Positions 39,490-50,593 of a stretch of DNA of 64,000 bases are shown here, piece by piece (positions within the stretch are counted from its first letter, which is position 1; every line of letters starts with the position of its first letter). The position numbers were made by a program, and so were the translations under genes. The notes beneath the pieces were generated by a model. That model saw only the letters and a program-made list of their open reading frames with translations, was not told the origin of the DNA and ran no database searches. This DNA comes from Methylococcus sp. (GTDB taxonomy: Bacteria; Pseudomonadota; Gammaproteobacteria; Methylococcales; Methylococcaceae), in contig JAQTYA010000001.1 in NCBI GenBank assembly GCA_028688525.1, forward strand, positions 25,906 through 89,905. The letters are read 5' to 3'.

Positions 39490-40505
39490 GGCGTGGCTAG
39501 CGCTCGGCCGATCTCGGCCAGCAGGGCCGGGCCGCGGTAGATGAAGCCGGTGTAGACCTGTATCAGGCTGGCTCCGGCTTCGAGCTTCGCCATAGCATCC
39601 GCGCCGGAAAAGATACCGCCGCAGGCAATGATGGGTAACCGGCCTTGCAGCGCATCGGCCAGCCGGGCGACAACCTCGGTCGAAAGCGAAAACAGCGGTC
39701 TGCCGCTCAGGCCGCCGGCTTCTTCCGCATGCGCTAGTCCTTCCACTCCCGCTCTGGCAGCCGTGGTATTGGTGGCGATGACCGCGTCTACCCCATGGCG
39801 GACCAGGGCCCCGGCCAGCGCTTTGATTTCGTCCGAATCTATGTCCGGCGCGACCTTGAGCGCCAGCGGCACTCGCCTGCCGTACTCCCCGATCAACCGC
39901 TCGCGTTCCTGCATCAGCCCGCTCAACAATGCATCGAGCTGGGCGCCGAACTGCAGGCTGCGCAGGCCCGGCGTGTTGGGGGAGGACACGTTGAGGGTGA
40001 CGTAGTGGGCATACGGATAGACCGCATTCAGCCCGGCTCGGTAATCGTCCAGCGCCCATTCCACCGGAGTCGTCAGGTTCTTGCCGATGTTGATTCCCAG
40101 GATGCCGCGGTAGCGGGTTTGCCGGACACGGGCGATAAGGTGTTCGACGCCCGCGTTATTGAAGCCCATGCGGTTGATGATGGCACCCGCTTGTGGCAGC
40201 CGGAACAAGCGCGGCTTGGCATTGCCGGGCTGGGCGCGCGGGGTGACCGTACCGATTTCGAGGAAGCCGAAGCCGAGCGCCGCCAGCCCGTCGATGCAGT
40301 CGCCGTTCTTGTCCAGGCCTGCGGCCAGGCCGACCGGGTTGGGAAATTCGAGGCCCATGACGCTGCTGGGGCTGGCGGGCAGGGTTTGCCGCAACGGATT
40401 GGCCAGCCCCAGTTTCGACGCCGTTTGCAGGGCGGACAGGCTGAGTTCGTGCGTGGTTTCCGGGTTCAGGCGGAACAGCAGGGGGCGGAGCAGGTTTTCG
40501 TACAT
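39486..40505 (-). CDS. pyrD: Dihydroorotate dehydrogenase (quinone), class 2
   Basis: '[44 protein letters not shown]', '[12 protein letters not shown]'. Confidence 0.96.
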   Translation of the reverse strand: MYENLLRPLLFRLNPETTHELSLSALQTASKLGLANPLRQTLPASPSSVMGLEFPNPVGLAAGLDKNGDCIDGLAALGFGFLEIGTVTPRAQPGNAKPRLFRLPQAGAIINRMGFNNAGVEHLIARVRQTRYRGILGINIGKNLTTPVEWALDDYRAGLNAVYPYAHYVTLNVSSPNTPGLRSLQFGAQLDALLSGLMQERERLIGEYGRRVPLALKVAPDIDSDEIKALAGALVRHGVDAVIATNTTAARAGVEGLAHAEEAGGLSGRPLFSLSTEVVARLADALQGRLPIIACGGIFSGADAMAKLEAGASLIQVYTGFIYRGPALLAEIGRALATP

Positions 40506-40518
40506 GGCGGACTCGGCG

Positions 40519-41208
40519 TCAGGTCCGGGACATTCGCGGGATCAGCCCGCGTACTTCAGCCAGGGCCGCGGGGTCGATTTCCGCAGTGCGGCGGCTCGCT
40601 TGGCAGAGTGCGCCGCGGAAGCCGAGGTAGTCGGGCTGGAGTGCGAGCAGTTCGGGAATGTCGGCGCTGCGTAGAGAACCGGCGAGTCCGCACATCAGGC
40701 CTTGCTCGCGGGTTTCGCCGACGAAGCGTTCGAGAACGGGGCGATCCAGTATTTCGGTCAGCGGTCCCGAGGTTTTGTCCTGGGTGTCCAGCATGGCGCC
40801 GGCGAAGCCCGATTTTTTCAGGCGGGCGATCCATTCGAAGTCCGGCAGATTGTCCGCGAACAGCACGGCGACCAGCCGGATGTCGCGGCCGGCCAGATGC
40901 GAGAGGGTGGCCAGGGTAGAGCCCCAGTCGCCGCCGCGGAACATGCCGATCTTGACGTAATCCACCCCGGTGGCGGCCATCGCCAGTACGGCGCGGCAGA
41001 CCGGGTCCGGGTCCAGCGGCAGGTCGCCGATGGTGGCGCTGACCGGCGCCGTGCCGCCCGCTGCGGCGACGATCCGGCCCACTTCTTCCACCGGCAGGGC
41101 ACCCAGGCTGCCGTACTCGGGCGCCTTGATGTCTACGATGTCGACGCCCGCCTCCAGGGCGATGCGGGCTTCGGCCGAGTTGCGGACGCTGGCGAGCATG
41201 CCGGTCAT
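40519..41208 (-). CDS. mfnB: (5-formylfuran-3-yl)methyl phosphate synthase-like (DUF556/MfnB)
   Basis: '[36 protein letters not shown]', '[30 protein letters not shown]'. Confidence 0.82.
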   Translation of the reverse strand: MTGMLASVRNSAEARIALEAGVDIVDIKAPEYGSLGALPVEEVGRIVAAAGGTAPVSATIGDLPLDPDPVCRAVLAMAATGVDYVKIGMFRGGDWGSTLATLSHLAGRDIRLVAVLFADNLPDFEWIARLKKSGFAGAMLDTQDKTSGPLTEILDRPVLERFVGETREQGLMCGLAGSLRSADIPELLALQPDYLGFRGALCQASRRTAEIDPAALAEVRGLIPRMSRT

Positions 41209-41774
41209 TCGATTTCTCCCGCTCGGGCTTGGTGCGCTTCGACGGCCTCCATCAGCCAGTTCCAGGCCTCCAGTTCGCGCGGGCCGGCAGTTTTGTCGAG
41301 GCCGATGCGCAGATAATCCAGTTCGCGCTCGATCTTGCTCCAAGGCAGGAAATGCAAGCGGCTGACCAGGATGGCGGCTTCCAGCACGGCAAATTGGGCA
41401 CGGTTGAACCCGCGGAACGGGGCGTGGCTGGCCTCGTGTAGCGTTCGGAAATACAGCCGGGGTCGCTCGGGGTCGTCCTCGACGCGGCTCAGTTCGAGTT
41501 CGGCGTGTGCCAGTGCGGCGCTCAATCGGTGGCCCGGCACCCGGTCGGCGGACTCGGTCGGCCAGTCGCGGCGCCCGGTCAGGCAGCCGGCGAAGATCCG
41601 GACGTCGTCGCAATAATTGACCACGGCGCAGCCGGAGGCCATGACGTTGTCCAGGGTCAGGGAGGGCCGGAACGGCATGACCAGAATTTCGGCGTCCAAC
41701 ACATGGACACCCATGGGGGCGATGCGTACCGGTCCGCCGGGGATGGCGGTGGTCACCAGGGTTTCGCGGATCAT
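41205..41774 (-). CDS. DUF447-family (flavin-reductase-like) protein linked to the H4MPT pathway
   Basis: 'MIRETLVTTAIPGGPVRIAPMGVHVLDAEILVMPFRPSLTLDNV'; translationally coupled to mfnB. Confidence 0.72.
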   Translation of the reverse strand: MIRETLVTTAIPGGPVRIAPMGVHVLDAEILVMPFRPSLTLDNVMASGCAVVNYCDDVRIFAGCLTGRRDWPTESADRVPGHRLSAALAHAELELSRVEDDPERPRLYFRTLHEASHAPFRGFNRAQFAVLEAAILVSRLHFLPWSKIERELDYLRIGLDKTAGPRELEAWNWLMEAVEAHQARAGEIE

Positions 41775-41777
41775 GGA

Positions 41778-43175
41778 TTACTCTTCGGAGGGTTGGTGCA
41801 GCGTGCTGCCGGCCGGTTTGTAGGCATGGGGATCGATCTTTTCTTCAGCTGGATCGAGCGCGCACCCCCAGTCCAACACTTCGTCCTGGGCGTAGCGCTT
41901 GCCGAGCTGCCAGGCTATCTGTGCCCGTGCCAGTTCCACGCCGAGATAGAAGGCGTGACCGCCGTCGTGTTCCACTCCCAGCGCAGGATAGAGCTGGAAC
42001 GGGTCGGTGGCGCTGTGGAAGCCGTCGCGGTTGAAAATGTGGATGCCCGAGGCACTGATCTGGATGCGGTAGCTGGGATCGCGGATGGCCTGGGCCAGTT
42101 CCCGGATTTCTGTTTCGCTGTAAGGATAAGGCGCGCGCTCGTGCAAGGCCATCAGGCCGTCGCCCATGTGCTTGGGCAGGGCATTGAGCTCATGGGCGGC
42201 GAACATGATCCGCCGCGCCAAGTCGGCTTCGGCTACCGCCCGGCGCGCATGTTTGCTGACCTGGGTCGCCAGGATGGCGCGGATATCCAGTTCAGAGCAG
42301 ACGCCAAGCAGCATGGCGTTGATGCCCGAGGTGTCGGCATGGGTCAGCTCGGTGAGGTTGCCGACGCCCATCATGATCTCGACATCCGGATGGCGGCGGC
42401 GGGTTTCGTGGTAGCGCACCAGGGAATCGGCGAAGCCGAAATGGATGGGATCGAGGATGGGATCGACCAGGAACGGCTTACCCCGCGAACGCATGCCGGC
42501 AATGGCGCGGTCCAGCGAGTCCAGATCTCCGTGCTTGGCGGGGATCAGAACCGGAATCGCAGCGATTTCATCGGCGACCCATAGCGAATCCTCGTGCAGG
42601 CTGAGCAGATAATCGGCGCCGGCCTTGCCGCCGCGCAGCAGGTCCTCGTTGTCCAGCGAATCGACGCTGACCCGGTAGCCTTCCGCCTTGAGGGCGGCGA
42701 CTGTCGCTTCCAAATGGGGGAAGGGCGTGGCCGGCAGGCAGCCGATGTCGATGACGTCTGCGCCGTGCTCCCGGTAGTCCGCGGCTCGGCGGAGCACGCC
42801 GTCGATTTCCAGGTGCGGCGCGTCGACGATTTCCGCGAAGATTTTCAGCGCGTAGCGGTTCAGGTCGGGTTGCTTGGCGGCCCTCCCGAAATATTCCGGC
42901 AGGTCGCGCAACTCCTCAGGCCCGCGTTCCACCGGCAAACCCAGATCCTGAGACAGGGTTTCGAGGTCGCCGCGGCAGCGCCCCGGCACCAGGATGCGGT
43001 CGGCGCCGAAGGTATCCTTGAGGCGGCGGCGAATCATGTCCGCAGTCATCAGCGCGGCCACGCTGAGGCCGAGCTGGTGCACCGTGTAATCGAACTCCGG
43101 TGCCATCTCCTCGAGAATCCGGCGGAGCTGCTTCTCGGCTAGCTTGCCGGTGAGGAACAGGATGTGTTCCGCCAT
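41778..43175 (-). CDS. Dihydropteroate-synthase-like protein of archaeal type, H4MPT-biosynthesis associated
   Basis: 'MAEHILFLTGKLAEKQLRRILEEMAPEFDYTVHQLGLSVAALMT ... GADVIDIGCLP ... VSVDSLDNEDLLRGGKAGADYLLSL'. Confidence 0.78.
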   Translation of the reverse strand: MAEHILFLTGKLAEKQLRRILEEMAPEFDYTVHQLGLSVAALMTADMIRRRLKDTFGADRILVPGRCRGDLETLSQDLGLPVERGPEELRDLPEYFGRAAKQPDLNRYALKIFAEIVDAPHLEIDGVLRRAADYREHGADVIDIGCLPATPFPHLEATVAALKAEGYRVSVDSLDNEDLLRGGKAGADYLLSLHEDSLWVADEIAAIPVLIPAKHGDLDSLDRAIAGMRSRGKPFLVDPILDPIHFGFADSLVRYHETRRRHPDVEIMMGVGNLTELTHADTSGINAMLLGVCSELDIRAILATQVSKHARRAVAEADLARRIMFAAHELNALPKHMGDGLMALHERAPYPYSETEIRELAQAIRDPSYRIQISASGIHIFNRDGFHSATDPFQLYPALGVEHDGGHAFYLGVELARAQIAWQLGKRYAQDEVLDWGCALDPAEEKIDPHAYKPAGSTLHQPSEE

Positions 43176-43243
43176 GGGTGAACGCGTGGATATCCGGGGT
43201 TGGAGGCGAGGGTATCGGAGTATAGCAGGCCCGCCGGCCGCGA

Positions 43244-46200
43244 TCAGAGACCGATGACCGGATGCTGCCGCAGGAATTCTTCGAATTCCGGAGCCGGCAA
43301 AGGCTTGCTGATGAGAAAGCCCTGCGCCTGATCGCAGCCGAGCTCTCGGAAACAGGCCAGTTGTGCCTGGGTTTCGATGCCCTCGACGGTGCAGCTGAGT
43401 TCCAGGCTCTTGGCCAGCGAGACTATGGCGCGGGAGATCGACAGGTTGTTGCCGTCGTCGGCGCCCCAAGGAACGAATTCGCGCGCAACCTTGAGGTGAT
43501 TCAAAGGTAGGCGGCGGAGGTAGCTGAGCGAGGAATAGCCGGTACCGAAATCGTCGATGGAGAAATTGAGGCCGATGCGCTTGAGCTCCGTGAGCGTGCG
43601 AAGCACGGCATCCACGTCCTGCAGCAGCAGGCGCTCGGTCAGCTCCAGTTCCAGCCGGGCCGGGTCCACTCCGGTTTCGGTGAGGGTGTCGCCGATGAGG
43701 TTGACGAAGTTCGGATCGCGGAACTGGCTGGCGGAGATGTTGACAGCGATGCGGATCGGCATCAGGCCTGCCATCTGCCAATCGGCAATCTGGCGACAGG
43801 CTGTCTTGATCGCCCATGCCCCTAACGGGACGATCAAGCCGCTGTCCTCGGCGACCTGGATGAATTCACTGGGTGGTACCTGGCCGAGGTCCGGACTGTT
43901 CCAGCGGGATAAGGCTTCGGCGCCGGTGACCCGGCCATTGCGAAGGTCCATCTGAGGCTGGAAGGCCAGATCCAGTTCGCCGTTTTCTACAGCCCGCCGC
44001 AGCCGGGTTTCAATCGCCAGCAAACGGCTGGCACGGCGATTGAGTTCTGGGGTGAAAAATTCGTAGTTGCCGCGGCCTTTCTCCTTGGCCAGAAACATCG
44101 CGGCATCGGCGCTGCGGAGCAGGCCGTCGGCATCGCGGGAATCTTCCGGGAACAGGCTGATGCCGCCGCTGAGGCTGGCGTACAGCTCGTGGCCGTCGAC
44201 GCTTACCGGCGCCTTGAGCATTTCGATGGCGCCGTTGGCGATGCGCGATGCGTAGCCGATATCGTCCAAGTCCTCCATGAGCACGGCAAATTCGTCGCCG
44301 CCGATGCGCGCCAACGTGTCGCGGGGGCCCAGGCGCTCTTCGAGTCGGCGGCTGACTTCCAGCAGCAGGCCGTCGCCCGTATCGTGCCCCAGGCTGTCGT
44401 TGATCAGCTTGAAGCGGTCGACGTCGAGAAACAGCAGGCCCAGCCGGCTGCCGTCCACCAACGATTGCGTCACGGCCTGTTCCAGCCGCTGCTGGAACAG
44501 GAGCCGGTTCGGCAACTGCGTGAGCGGATCGTGATGCGCCAGGTAATCGAGATAACGGCGGCTTTGGCGCAATTCGGCTTCGAAGCTGTTGCGCTCGGTG
44601 ATGTCGTTGTTCACCTCGACGATGGCGCGGGGCAGGCCGTTCTCGTCCCGGCACAGTTCCCAGTGGGTGGCGACGGCGCGTTCGCGGCCGTCCCGGTCGA
44701 GGTGGGTCAACTCGCCCTTCCAGTAACCTTGATCGAGCACCTGCTGGCGGATCGTGGGCAAGGGCAGCGGGAAACGGCTGCCGAGTAACTCCTGGGATTT
44801 GCGGCCCAGCGCTTCTTCCGTGCTCCAACCGTAAAATTTCTCGGCGTAGGCATTCCAGAAGATGACTCGGTCGTCGAGATCCCGAGCCAGGACGTGGGCG
44901 TGCTTGAGCAATTCGGATTGTTGGCTCAGGGCCGCTGCCTGGCCGATGAGTTCCTGTTCTGCCTGCTTGAGCGAAGTCACTTCGCCGAACGTGATGACCA
45001 GGCCTTCCACGCAGCAGTTGTCCCGCGACCGGTAGGGCAAGATATTCCGCAGATACCAGGCACCGTGACGATCTTGTATCTCGCGACTTTTGGGGACGGC
45101 GCCCGCCAGCACTCCGGCGGCGTCCGCGAACAGTTCGCCGTCTGCGAAATGATGGACGATGTCGCCGAACGGCCGCCCGATGTCGCTGGGAATCAGGTGC
45201 ATCAAGCGGTTGCAGGCTGGGGTGTAGCGCCGGATGTTGAGTTCGCGGTCGAGGAACAGTATCGCCAGGTCGGTGCTGACCAGGACATTGCTCAGATCGT
45301 TGCTGGTGGATTCCAGCTCCATGACCTTGGCGTCCAGCGCGGCGTTGGCTGCGGTGAGCTCTCCGTTGAGCGACTGCAGCTCTTCCCGTGAGCTCTCCAG
45401 CTCCTCGTTGGCCGACTGGAGCTCTTCGTTCATGGCCATGACTTCTTCGTTCGCTGCCCGAAGCTCGTCAGTGGCACGGCGGGTGCGCTCGATGGTGCGC
45501 TGCAGATCCTCGCGGGTGGCCTCCAACTCCCGTTCCAGCTGTTGCAGTAGCCAGTCTTCGCCGCCCTTGCCGCTCATCGGTACGATCGAGGCGGCCGGGG
45601 GCTCCGCTTCGAAGCCGATCAACAGCCACTCCGAGGCCTCGCCGTCGGCCATCGGCGTGACGCTGACGCGGACTGCCACCGGAGCCGCTCCGGCGGTGAT
45701 GCAGTTCGCTACCATAACCACCTTGCAGGCTTCGCGCCGGCACTGGTCCAAGGCCGAACGCAGCGTGGCGCGCAGACCGGGCTTGATGAGCTTGAGCAGG
45801 TCCAGGGAGGGTTCGCCGGGCGGAAGCTCCAGGTACGGCTGGGTGTTCCCGCTGATGTAGGTGATCCGGTATTTGTGGTCAGCTACGATTAGGCCGGGGG
45901 CGTGCCGTTCCAGCAGACTGCGGTAACGCCGCTCCTGCAGCTCTCGATCATCGGCGTCAGCCGGGAACGCGCGGCTCTCTGTGAGTTGCCCGGCGCTTTT
46001 GGCGGGCAGCAGCGGCAGGTTGGGCCGGGCTGCTACGGCATCGTCGCTGCGCCGGAAGATGCGCCAAGGTTTCGAGACTTCCTGGAACAGCGGACCGGCC
46101 TCCCCTAGGCTTTCCGAGCTGCCCAGAAACAAGTGACCGCCGGGATTGAGTATGAAGTGAAAAATTTCAAGCAGTTTTTGCTGCGTCTGGGCATTCAGAT

Positions 46201-47392
46201 AGATCAGCACGTTCCGGCAGACTACCAAGTCCAGCTTCGAAAACGGCGGATCGCTGACGAGGTTATGCGGGGCGAATACGATGGATTCGCGTATGTGCTT
46301 GGCGATCCGGTAGCCGGAGCCGTCGCGTACGAAGTAACGCTGGCGGCGGGACTCGGAAACTTCCGCCATTGCCGTTTCGGAGTAATGTCCGGCGCGGGCG
46401 ACGTCCAGGGCATCGGTGTCCACGTCGGTTGCGAATATCTGCAATTTGCGGCGCCGCTGCGTCCGATCCAGATATTCTGCCAGCAGAATCGCTAGGGAAT
46501 AGGCTTCTTCCCCGGTCGAACAACCGGCGATCCAGCAGCGGACCGGGCGCTCCGTGCTTTCTCCGCCGCAAGCGGCCGGGACGGCGGTGGACGCGAATAC
46601 CTTAAAAGCTTCCGCATCGCGGAAAAAGGCGGTTACGCCGATTAGCAGATCTTCGGCCAAGTCCTCGAGTTCGCCGGCGTTTTCCTTGAGCATATCTAGG
46701 TATCCTTCCATGTGAGCTATGCGCGCCATGCCCATGCGCCGTTCGATGCGGCGCAGCAGGGTGGGCGGCTTGTAAGGGCTGAGATCGGTGCCGGTATGCT
46801 CATGTACCAGAGCTAGGATGGCCGCCAGCTTGGCATTGTCGTCCCTTGCCTCTTCCTCGGCGCCGCCGCCGTTCGCCCAGCGCTCGACGGTTTGCGCCAA
46901 TGCACCGGGGGCAGGCTTGCCGGCATCGGCCGCCGTCAGCAATAACCCGCCTGCGCGCCGCACCGCGCTTGCCAGGGCGCCGTCGCAGCCGATCGGGCCG
47001 GCCAGTGCGACGACTGCCGTCCGCGCGTGGCTTTCCGCCGGCAGGGAGCGCAGGAAGCATTCGAGCGGATGGCCTTCCGGCGGAGGGTTGCACAACCGTA
47101 TCCGGCCGTCGGCCACGGTCAAGTGCTGCCCGTGCGGCGGCACGTACATTCGGCCGGGGAGGATGGGGGCGCCGGTCTGGGCGACTTCCATAGCCAGTTG
47201 CGCCTGGGACGAAATCCGCTCCGCTAGCGTATCGTCCGGAGGATCGAGCAAGAAAAACCCCGCTTTGCAGTCCGCGGCGAACGCACGGAAGAAGTCTTCC
47301 GGCGACCCCTCGGCAGTACCGAGAACGGCGACATAGCGGCTGGAGCCGCCAGGAGCTTGCTCTTGGACCATGCCGACGGGCGCCTCGATCAT
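43244..47392 (-). CDS. Pseudo-CheB - CheR methyltransferase - coiled coil - PAS - GGDEF - EAL fusion
   Basis: 1382 aa; CheR 'WIAGCSTGEEAYSLAILLAEYL', 'SKLDLVVCRNVLIYLN'; 'RIGGDEFAVLMED'; 'GAEALSRWNSPDLGQVPPSEFI'; 'GCDQAQGFLISKPLPA'. Confidence 0.9.
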   Translation of the reverse strand: MIEAPVGMVQEQAPGGSSRYVAVLGTAEGSPEDFFRAFAADCKAGFFLLDPPDDTLAERISSQAQLAMEVAQTGAPILPGRMYVPPHGQHLTVADGRIRLCNPPPEGHPLECFLRSLPAESHARTAVVALAGPIGCDGALASAVRRAGGLLLTAADAGKPAPGALAQTVERWANGGGAEEEARDDNAKLAAILALVHEHTGTDLSPYKPPTLLRRIERRMGMARIAHMEGYLDMLKENAGELEDLAEDLLIGVTAFFRDAEAFKVFASTAVPAACGGESTERPVRCWIAGCSTGEEAYSLAILLAEYLDRTQRRRKLQIFATDVDTDALDVARAGHYSETAMAEVSESRRQRYFVRDGSGYRIAKHIRESIVFAPHNLVSDPPFSKLDLVVCRNVLIYLNAQTQQKLLEIFHFILNPGGHLFLGSSESLGEAGPLFQEVSKPWRIFRRSDDAVAARPNLPLLPAKSAGQLTESRAFPADADDRELQERRYRSLLERHAPGLIVADHKYRITYISGNTQPYLELPPGEPSLDLLKLIKPGLRATLRSALDQCRREACKVVMVANCITAGAAPVAVRVSVTPMADGEASEWLLIGFEAEPPAASIVPMSGKGGEDWLLQQLERELEATREDLQRTIERTRRATDELRAANEEVMAMNEELQSANEELESSREELQSLNGELTAANAALDAKVMELESTSNDLSNVLVSTDLAILFLDRELNIRRYTPACNRLMHLIPSDIGRPFGDIVHHFADGELFADAAGVLAGAVPKSREIQDRHGAWYLRNILPYRSRDNCCVEGLVITFGEVTSLKQAEQELIGQAAALSQQSELLKHAHVLARDLDDRVIFWNAYAEKFYGWSTEEALGRKSQELLGSRFPLPLPTIRQQVLDQGYWKGELTHLDRDGRERAVATHWELCRDENGLPRAIVEVNNDITERNSFEAELRQSRRYLDYLAHHDPLTQLPNRLLFQQRLEQAVTQSLVDGSRLGLLFLDVDRFKLINDSLGHDTGDGLLLEVSRRLEERLGPRDTLARIGGDEFAVLMEDLDDIGYASRIANGAIEMLKAPVSVDGHELYASLSGGISLFPEDSRDADGLLRSADAAMFLAKEKGRGNYEFFTPELNRRASRLLAIETRLRRAVENGELDLAFQPQMDLRNGRVTGAEALSRWNSPDLGQVPPSEFIQVAEDSGLIVPLGAWAIKTACRQIADWQMAGLMPIRIAVNISASQFRDPNFVNLIGDTLTETGVDPARLELELTERLLLQDVDAVLRTLTELKRIGLNFSIDDFGTGYSSLSYLRRLPLNHLKVAREFVPWGADDGNNLSISRAIVSLAKSLELSCTVEGIETQAQLACFRELGCDQAQGFLISKPLPAPEFEEFLRQHPVIGL

Positions 47393-47405
47393 GCGAAGGG
47401 AGGCT

Positions 47406-49046
47406 TCAGCGCAACGATTTGAAGTAGCGGATCAGGCCGTTGGTGGAGGCATCGTGCGTATCGACCGGCTCGTCTCCTGGCAGCTCGGCCAGGATGGTCC
47501 GCGCTAGCCGTTTGCCGAGCTCTACGCCCATCTGGTCGTAAGAGTTGACGTGCCAGATCGTGCCTTGAGTGAAAATCTTGTGTTCGTACAAGGCGATCAG
47601 CATGCCCAGAGTGTGAGGATCGAGCCTCCGGTACAAGAAGCTGTTGGTCGGCTTATTGCCTGGAAAAGTCTTGGCGGCGGCCAGCGGTTCCAGGCATCCC
47701 GCATCCATATTGCTTGCGGCAAGTTCTTGGCGGACCTCGTCGGTCGTGCGTCCGCGCATCAGCGCTTCGGTCTGGGCCAGAAAATTGGAGATCAGGATGT
47801 CGTGGTGCTCGTTCAAAGGATGATGGCTTTCCGCCGCCGCAAGGAAATCGCAGGGCACGAGCATGCTGCCCTGGTGCAGCAGCTGGTAGAACGCGTGCTG
47901 GCCGTTGGTGCCGGGCTGGCCGAAGATGACCGGGCCGGTCGGATAGGCCACCGTTTTTCCCTCGACATCGACGGTTTTGCCGTTGCTCTCCATGTCCGCC
48001 TGCTGCAGATACGCCGGCAGGTCTTCCAGGTACTGGTCGTACGGCAGGACCGCATGGCTCTGGGAGCCGAAGAAGTTGATGTACCAAATGCCCAGCAAGC
48101 CCATCAGGACCGGGATATTGGCCTCGAAGGGCGCGGAGCGGAAATGCTCGTCGACGCAGTGCGCGCCTTTCAGCATTTCTTCGAAACGGTCCATGCCTAT
48201 GCTCAGGGCAATCGGCAGCCCGATGGCCGACCACAGCGAATAGCGTCCGCCTACCCAGTCCCAGAACTCGAACATGTTCTGGGGATCGATACCGAATTCT
48301 ACGACCTTGTCGCGGCTGGTCGAAATGGCCACGAAATGGCGGGCGATGGCGGTCTCGTCCGGAATGTGTTCGAGGAACCAGGCTCGGGCCGAGCGGCCGT
48401 TGGTCATGGTTTCGTGGGTCGTGAAGGTCTTGGAAGCCACAACGAACAGAGTGGTCTCCGGATTCAACGGCCGCAGGACTTCGATCAGGTCGGATTCGTC
48501 CACGTTGGATACGAAGTGGGCGCGCAGTCCGGGATTCGAATAGGGGAGCAAGGCTCTGACCACCATTTTCGGGCCCAAATCCGAGCCGCCGATGCCGATG
48601 TTGACCACATCGGTGATAGCCAAGCCGGTGGCGCCGCGCCATTCCCCGCTCCGCACTGCCTCGGAGAACCGACGCATGCGGTCCAGTACGCGATTGATCT
48701 GGGGCATGACATCCTGGCCGTCGACCAGGATCGGGCGGCCGGAGCGGTTGCGCAGGGCGATATGGAGTACCGAACGGTTCTCGGTGACGTTGATCTTGTC
48801 GCCGCGGAACATGGCTTCGATCCGCTCGCGCAGGCCCGCCTCTTCGGCGAGCTTGACCAGCGCGGCTACGGTTCCGCGGGTAAGGCGGTTCTTCGAATAA
48901 TCGAACAGCAGATCGCCCAACTGGATCGAAAATGCGTCGAAACGGCTGGGATCTTCGTTGAATAAATCCCGCATATGCAGCGGGGCGATGGACTTGAAAT
49001 GATCGGACAGTGTCCGCCAGGCGGGGAGGTCGGTCGATTGTGGCAT
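47406..49046 (-). CDS. pgi: Glucose-6-phosphate isomerase
   Basis: '[18 protein letters not shown]', '[14 protein letters not shown]', '[16 protein letters not shown]'; start [10 protein letters not shown]. Confidence 0.96.
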   Translation of the reverse strand: MPQSTDLPAWRTLSDHFKSIAPLHMRDLFNEDPSRFDAFSIQLGDLLFDYSKNRLTRGTVAALVKLAEEAGLRERIEAMFRGDKINVTENRSVLHIALRNRSGRPILVDGQDVMPQINRVLDRMRRFSEAVRSGEWRGATGLAITDVVNIGIGGSDLGPKMVVRALLPYSNPGLRAHFVSNVDESDLIEVLRPLNPETTLFVVASKTFTTHETMTNGRSARAWFLEHIPDETAIARHFVAISTSRDKVVEFGIDPQNMFEFWDWVGGRYSLWSAIGLPIALSIGMDRFEEMLKGAHCVDEHFRSAPFEANIPVLMGLLGIWYINFFGSQSHAVLPYDQYLEDLPAYLQQADMESNGKTVDVEGKTVAYPTGPVIFGQPGTNGQHAFYQLLHQGSMLVPCDFLAAAESHHPLNEHHDILISNFLAQTEALMRGRTTDEVRQELAASNMDAGCLEPLAAAKTFPGNKPTNSFLYRRLDPHTLGMLIALYEHKIFTQGTIWHVNSYDQMGVELGKRLARTILAELPGDEPVDTHDASTNGLIRYFKSLR

Positions 49047-49073
49047 GGTTTCTTTGATTATGGCGTCATGCGA

Positions 49074-49109
49074 GCTTGTAGTGCCTAACCTGTAAATGCT
49101 ACTACAAGC
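49074..49109. promoter_or_regulatory. Inverted repeat in the pgi/argH divergent intergenic region
   Basis: GCTTGTAGT-(18 nt)-ACTACAAGC, perfect 9-bp arms. Confidence 0.45.
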
Positions 49110-49195
49110 AGTGGGTGCGGGCGAAGCTCCTCTACCGTACATGGCTCGCCGGTCGGTTTATAATGCACATTCTCACACTCGCGACGGACAGTTTA

Positions 49196-50593
49196 ATGAC
49201 GATTCAGCACAAGCCCTGGGGAGGCCGGTTCGAAGAAGCGACCGATGCCTTCGTCGAAGCCTTCACCGCATCGGTCGATTTCGACAAGCGTCTGGCGGCT
49301 CACGACATCCGGGGCTCGATTGCGCATGCCACCATGCTGCAGCGGCTGGGATTGCTTACGCCGCAGGAGCTGGCTGCCATCGTGAACGGTTTGGAAGCCA
49401 TAGCCGGTGAAATCGAAGCGGGGAGCTTCCCCTGGTCGGTACACCTGGAAGATGTGCACATGAACATCGAAGCGCGCCTTACCGAGCGGATCGGCGAGGC
49501 GGGCAAGAAGTTGCACACAGGCCGTTCGCGCAACGACCAAGTGGCGACTGACGTTCGTTTGTACCTGCGCTCCGAAATCGACCGGATCTGCGGTCAAATC
49601 AGGAGTTTGCAGATGGCGCTAGTCGATCTGGCGGAACGCGAGGCCGACACCATCATGCCGGGTTTCACCCATCTGCAGGTGGCGCAGCCGATCACGTTCG
49701 GTCATCACCTGATGGCCTGGTACGAGATGCTGTCGCGCGATTACGACCGCCTGTGCGACTGCCGCAAGCGGCTCAACGTCATGCCGCTGGGAGCGGCTGC
49801 GCTGGCCGGTTCCAGCTTTCCGCTGGACCGCGATTACACGGCCGCCCTGCTGGATTTTGTCCGGCCGGCGGCGAATTCGCTCGATGCCGTCAGCGATCGC
49901 GATTTCGCCATCGAATTCGCCGCCTGCGCGAGTCTGGTGCTGATGCACCTCTCGCGCTTCTCGGAAGAACTGATCCTGTGGACCTCGGCCCAGTTCGGTT
50001 TCGTCGACCTGCCCGACGCCTTCTGCACCGGCTCCTCGATCATGCCGCAGAAGAAAAACCCCGACGTGCCCGAACTCGTGCGTGGCAAGAGCGCGCGGGT
50101 GTTCGGCCATCTGTTCGCGCTGCTGACGCTGATGAAAAGCCAGCCGTTGGCCTACAACAAGGACAATCAGGAGGACAAGGAGCCGCTGTTCGACACCGTC
50201 GATACGCTGTCCGGGTGTCTGCGCGCGTTCTCTGACATGATGCCCCACGTGCGCCCGAATCGGGCGGCGATGTACGCCTCTGCCCAGAAGGGCTATGCCA
50301 CCGCCACCGATCTAGCCGATTATCTGGTCCGGCGCGGCACCGCATTCCGCGATGCCCATGAGATCGTGGGCAAGGCCGTCCGCCTCGGCATCGAGACCGG
50401 GCGCGATCTGGCGGCCATCCCGCTGGAGGAGCTTCAGGTCTTGTCCGGCGCCATCGGTCCGGACGTCTACGACGTGCTGACGCTGGAAGGGTCGGTGGCG
50501 GCGCGTTCGCATATCGGCGGTACCGCGCCGGAATGCGTCAGAAAGGCCGTCGCCGAGGCGCGGGTGCGCCTGGCCGGCTTACGGGAAGCCTGA
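49196..50593 (+). CDS. argH: Argininosuccinate lyase
   Basis: '[25 protein letters not shown]', '[20 protein letters not shown]'. Confidence 0.96.
   Translation: MTIQHKPWGGRFEEATDAFVEAFTASVDFDKRLAAHDIRGSIAHATMLQRLGLLTPQELAAIVNGLEAIAGEIEAGSFPWSVHLEDVHMNIEARLTERIGEAGKKLHTGRSRNDQVATDVRLYLRSEIDRICGQIRSLQMALVDLAEREADTIMPGFTHLQVAQPITFGHHLMAWYEMLSRDYDRLCDCRKRLNVMPLGAAALAGSSFPLDRDYTAALLDFVRPAANSLDAVSDRDFAIEFAACASLVLMHLSRFSEELILWTSAQFGFVDLPDAFCTGSSIMPQKKNPDVPELVRGKSARVFGHLFALLTLMKSQPLAYNKDNQEDKEPLFDTVDTLSGCLRAFSDMMPHVRPNRAAMYASAQKGYATATDLADYLVRRGTAFRDAHEIVGKAVRLGIETGRDLAAIPLEELQVLSGAIGPDVYDVLTLEGSVAARSHIGGTAPECVRKAVAEARVRLAGLREA

Noticed and set aside
39795-40919. 374-aa plus-strand ORF
   Set aside because: Antisense to pyrD and mfnB; no recognisable domain.
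41505-42584. 359-aa plus-strand ORF
   Set aside because: Antisense to DUF447 and the DHPS-like gene, both with coherent family signatures.
47550-48965. 471-aa plus-strand ORF
   Set aside because: Lies entirely antisense within pgi; composition and lack of motifs indicate a GC shadow ORF.
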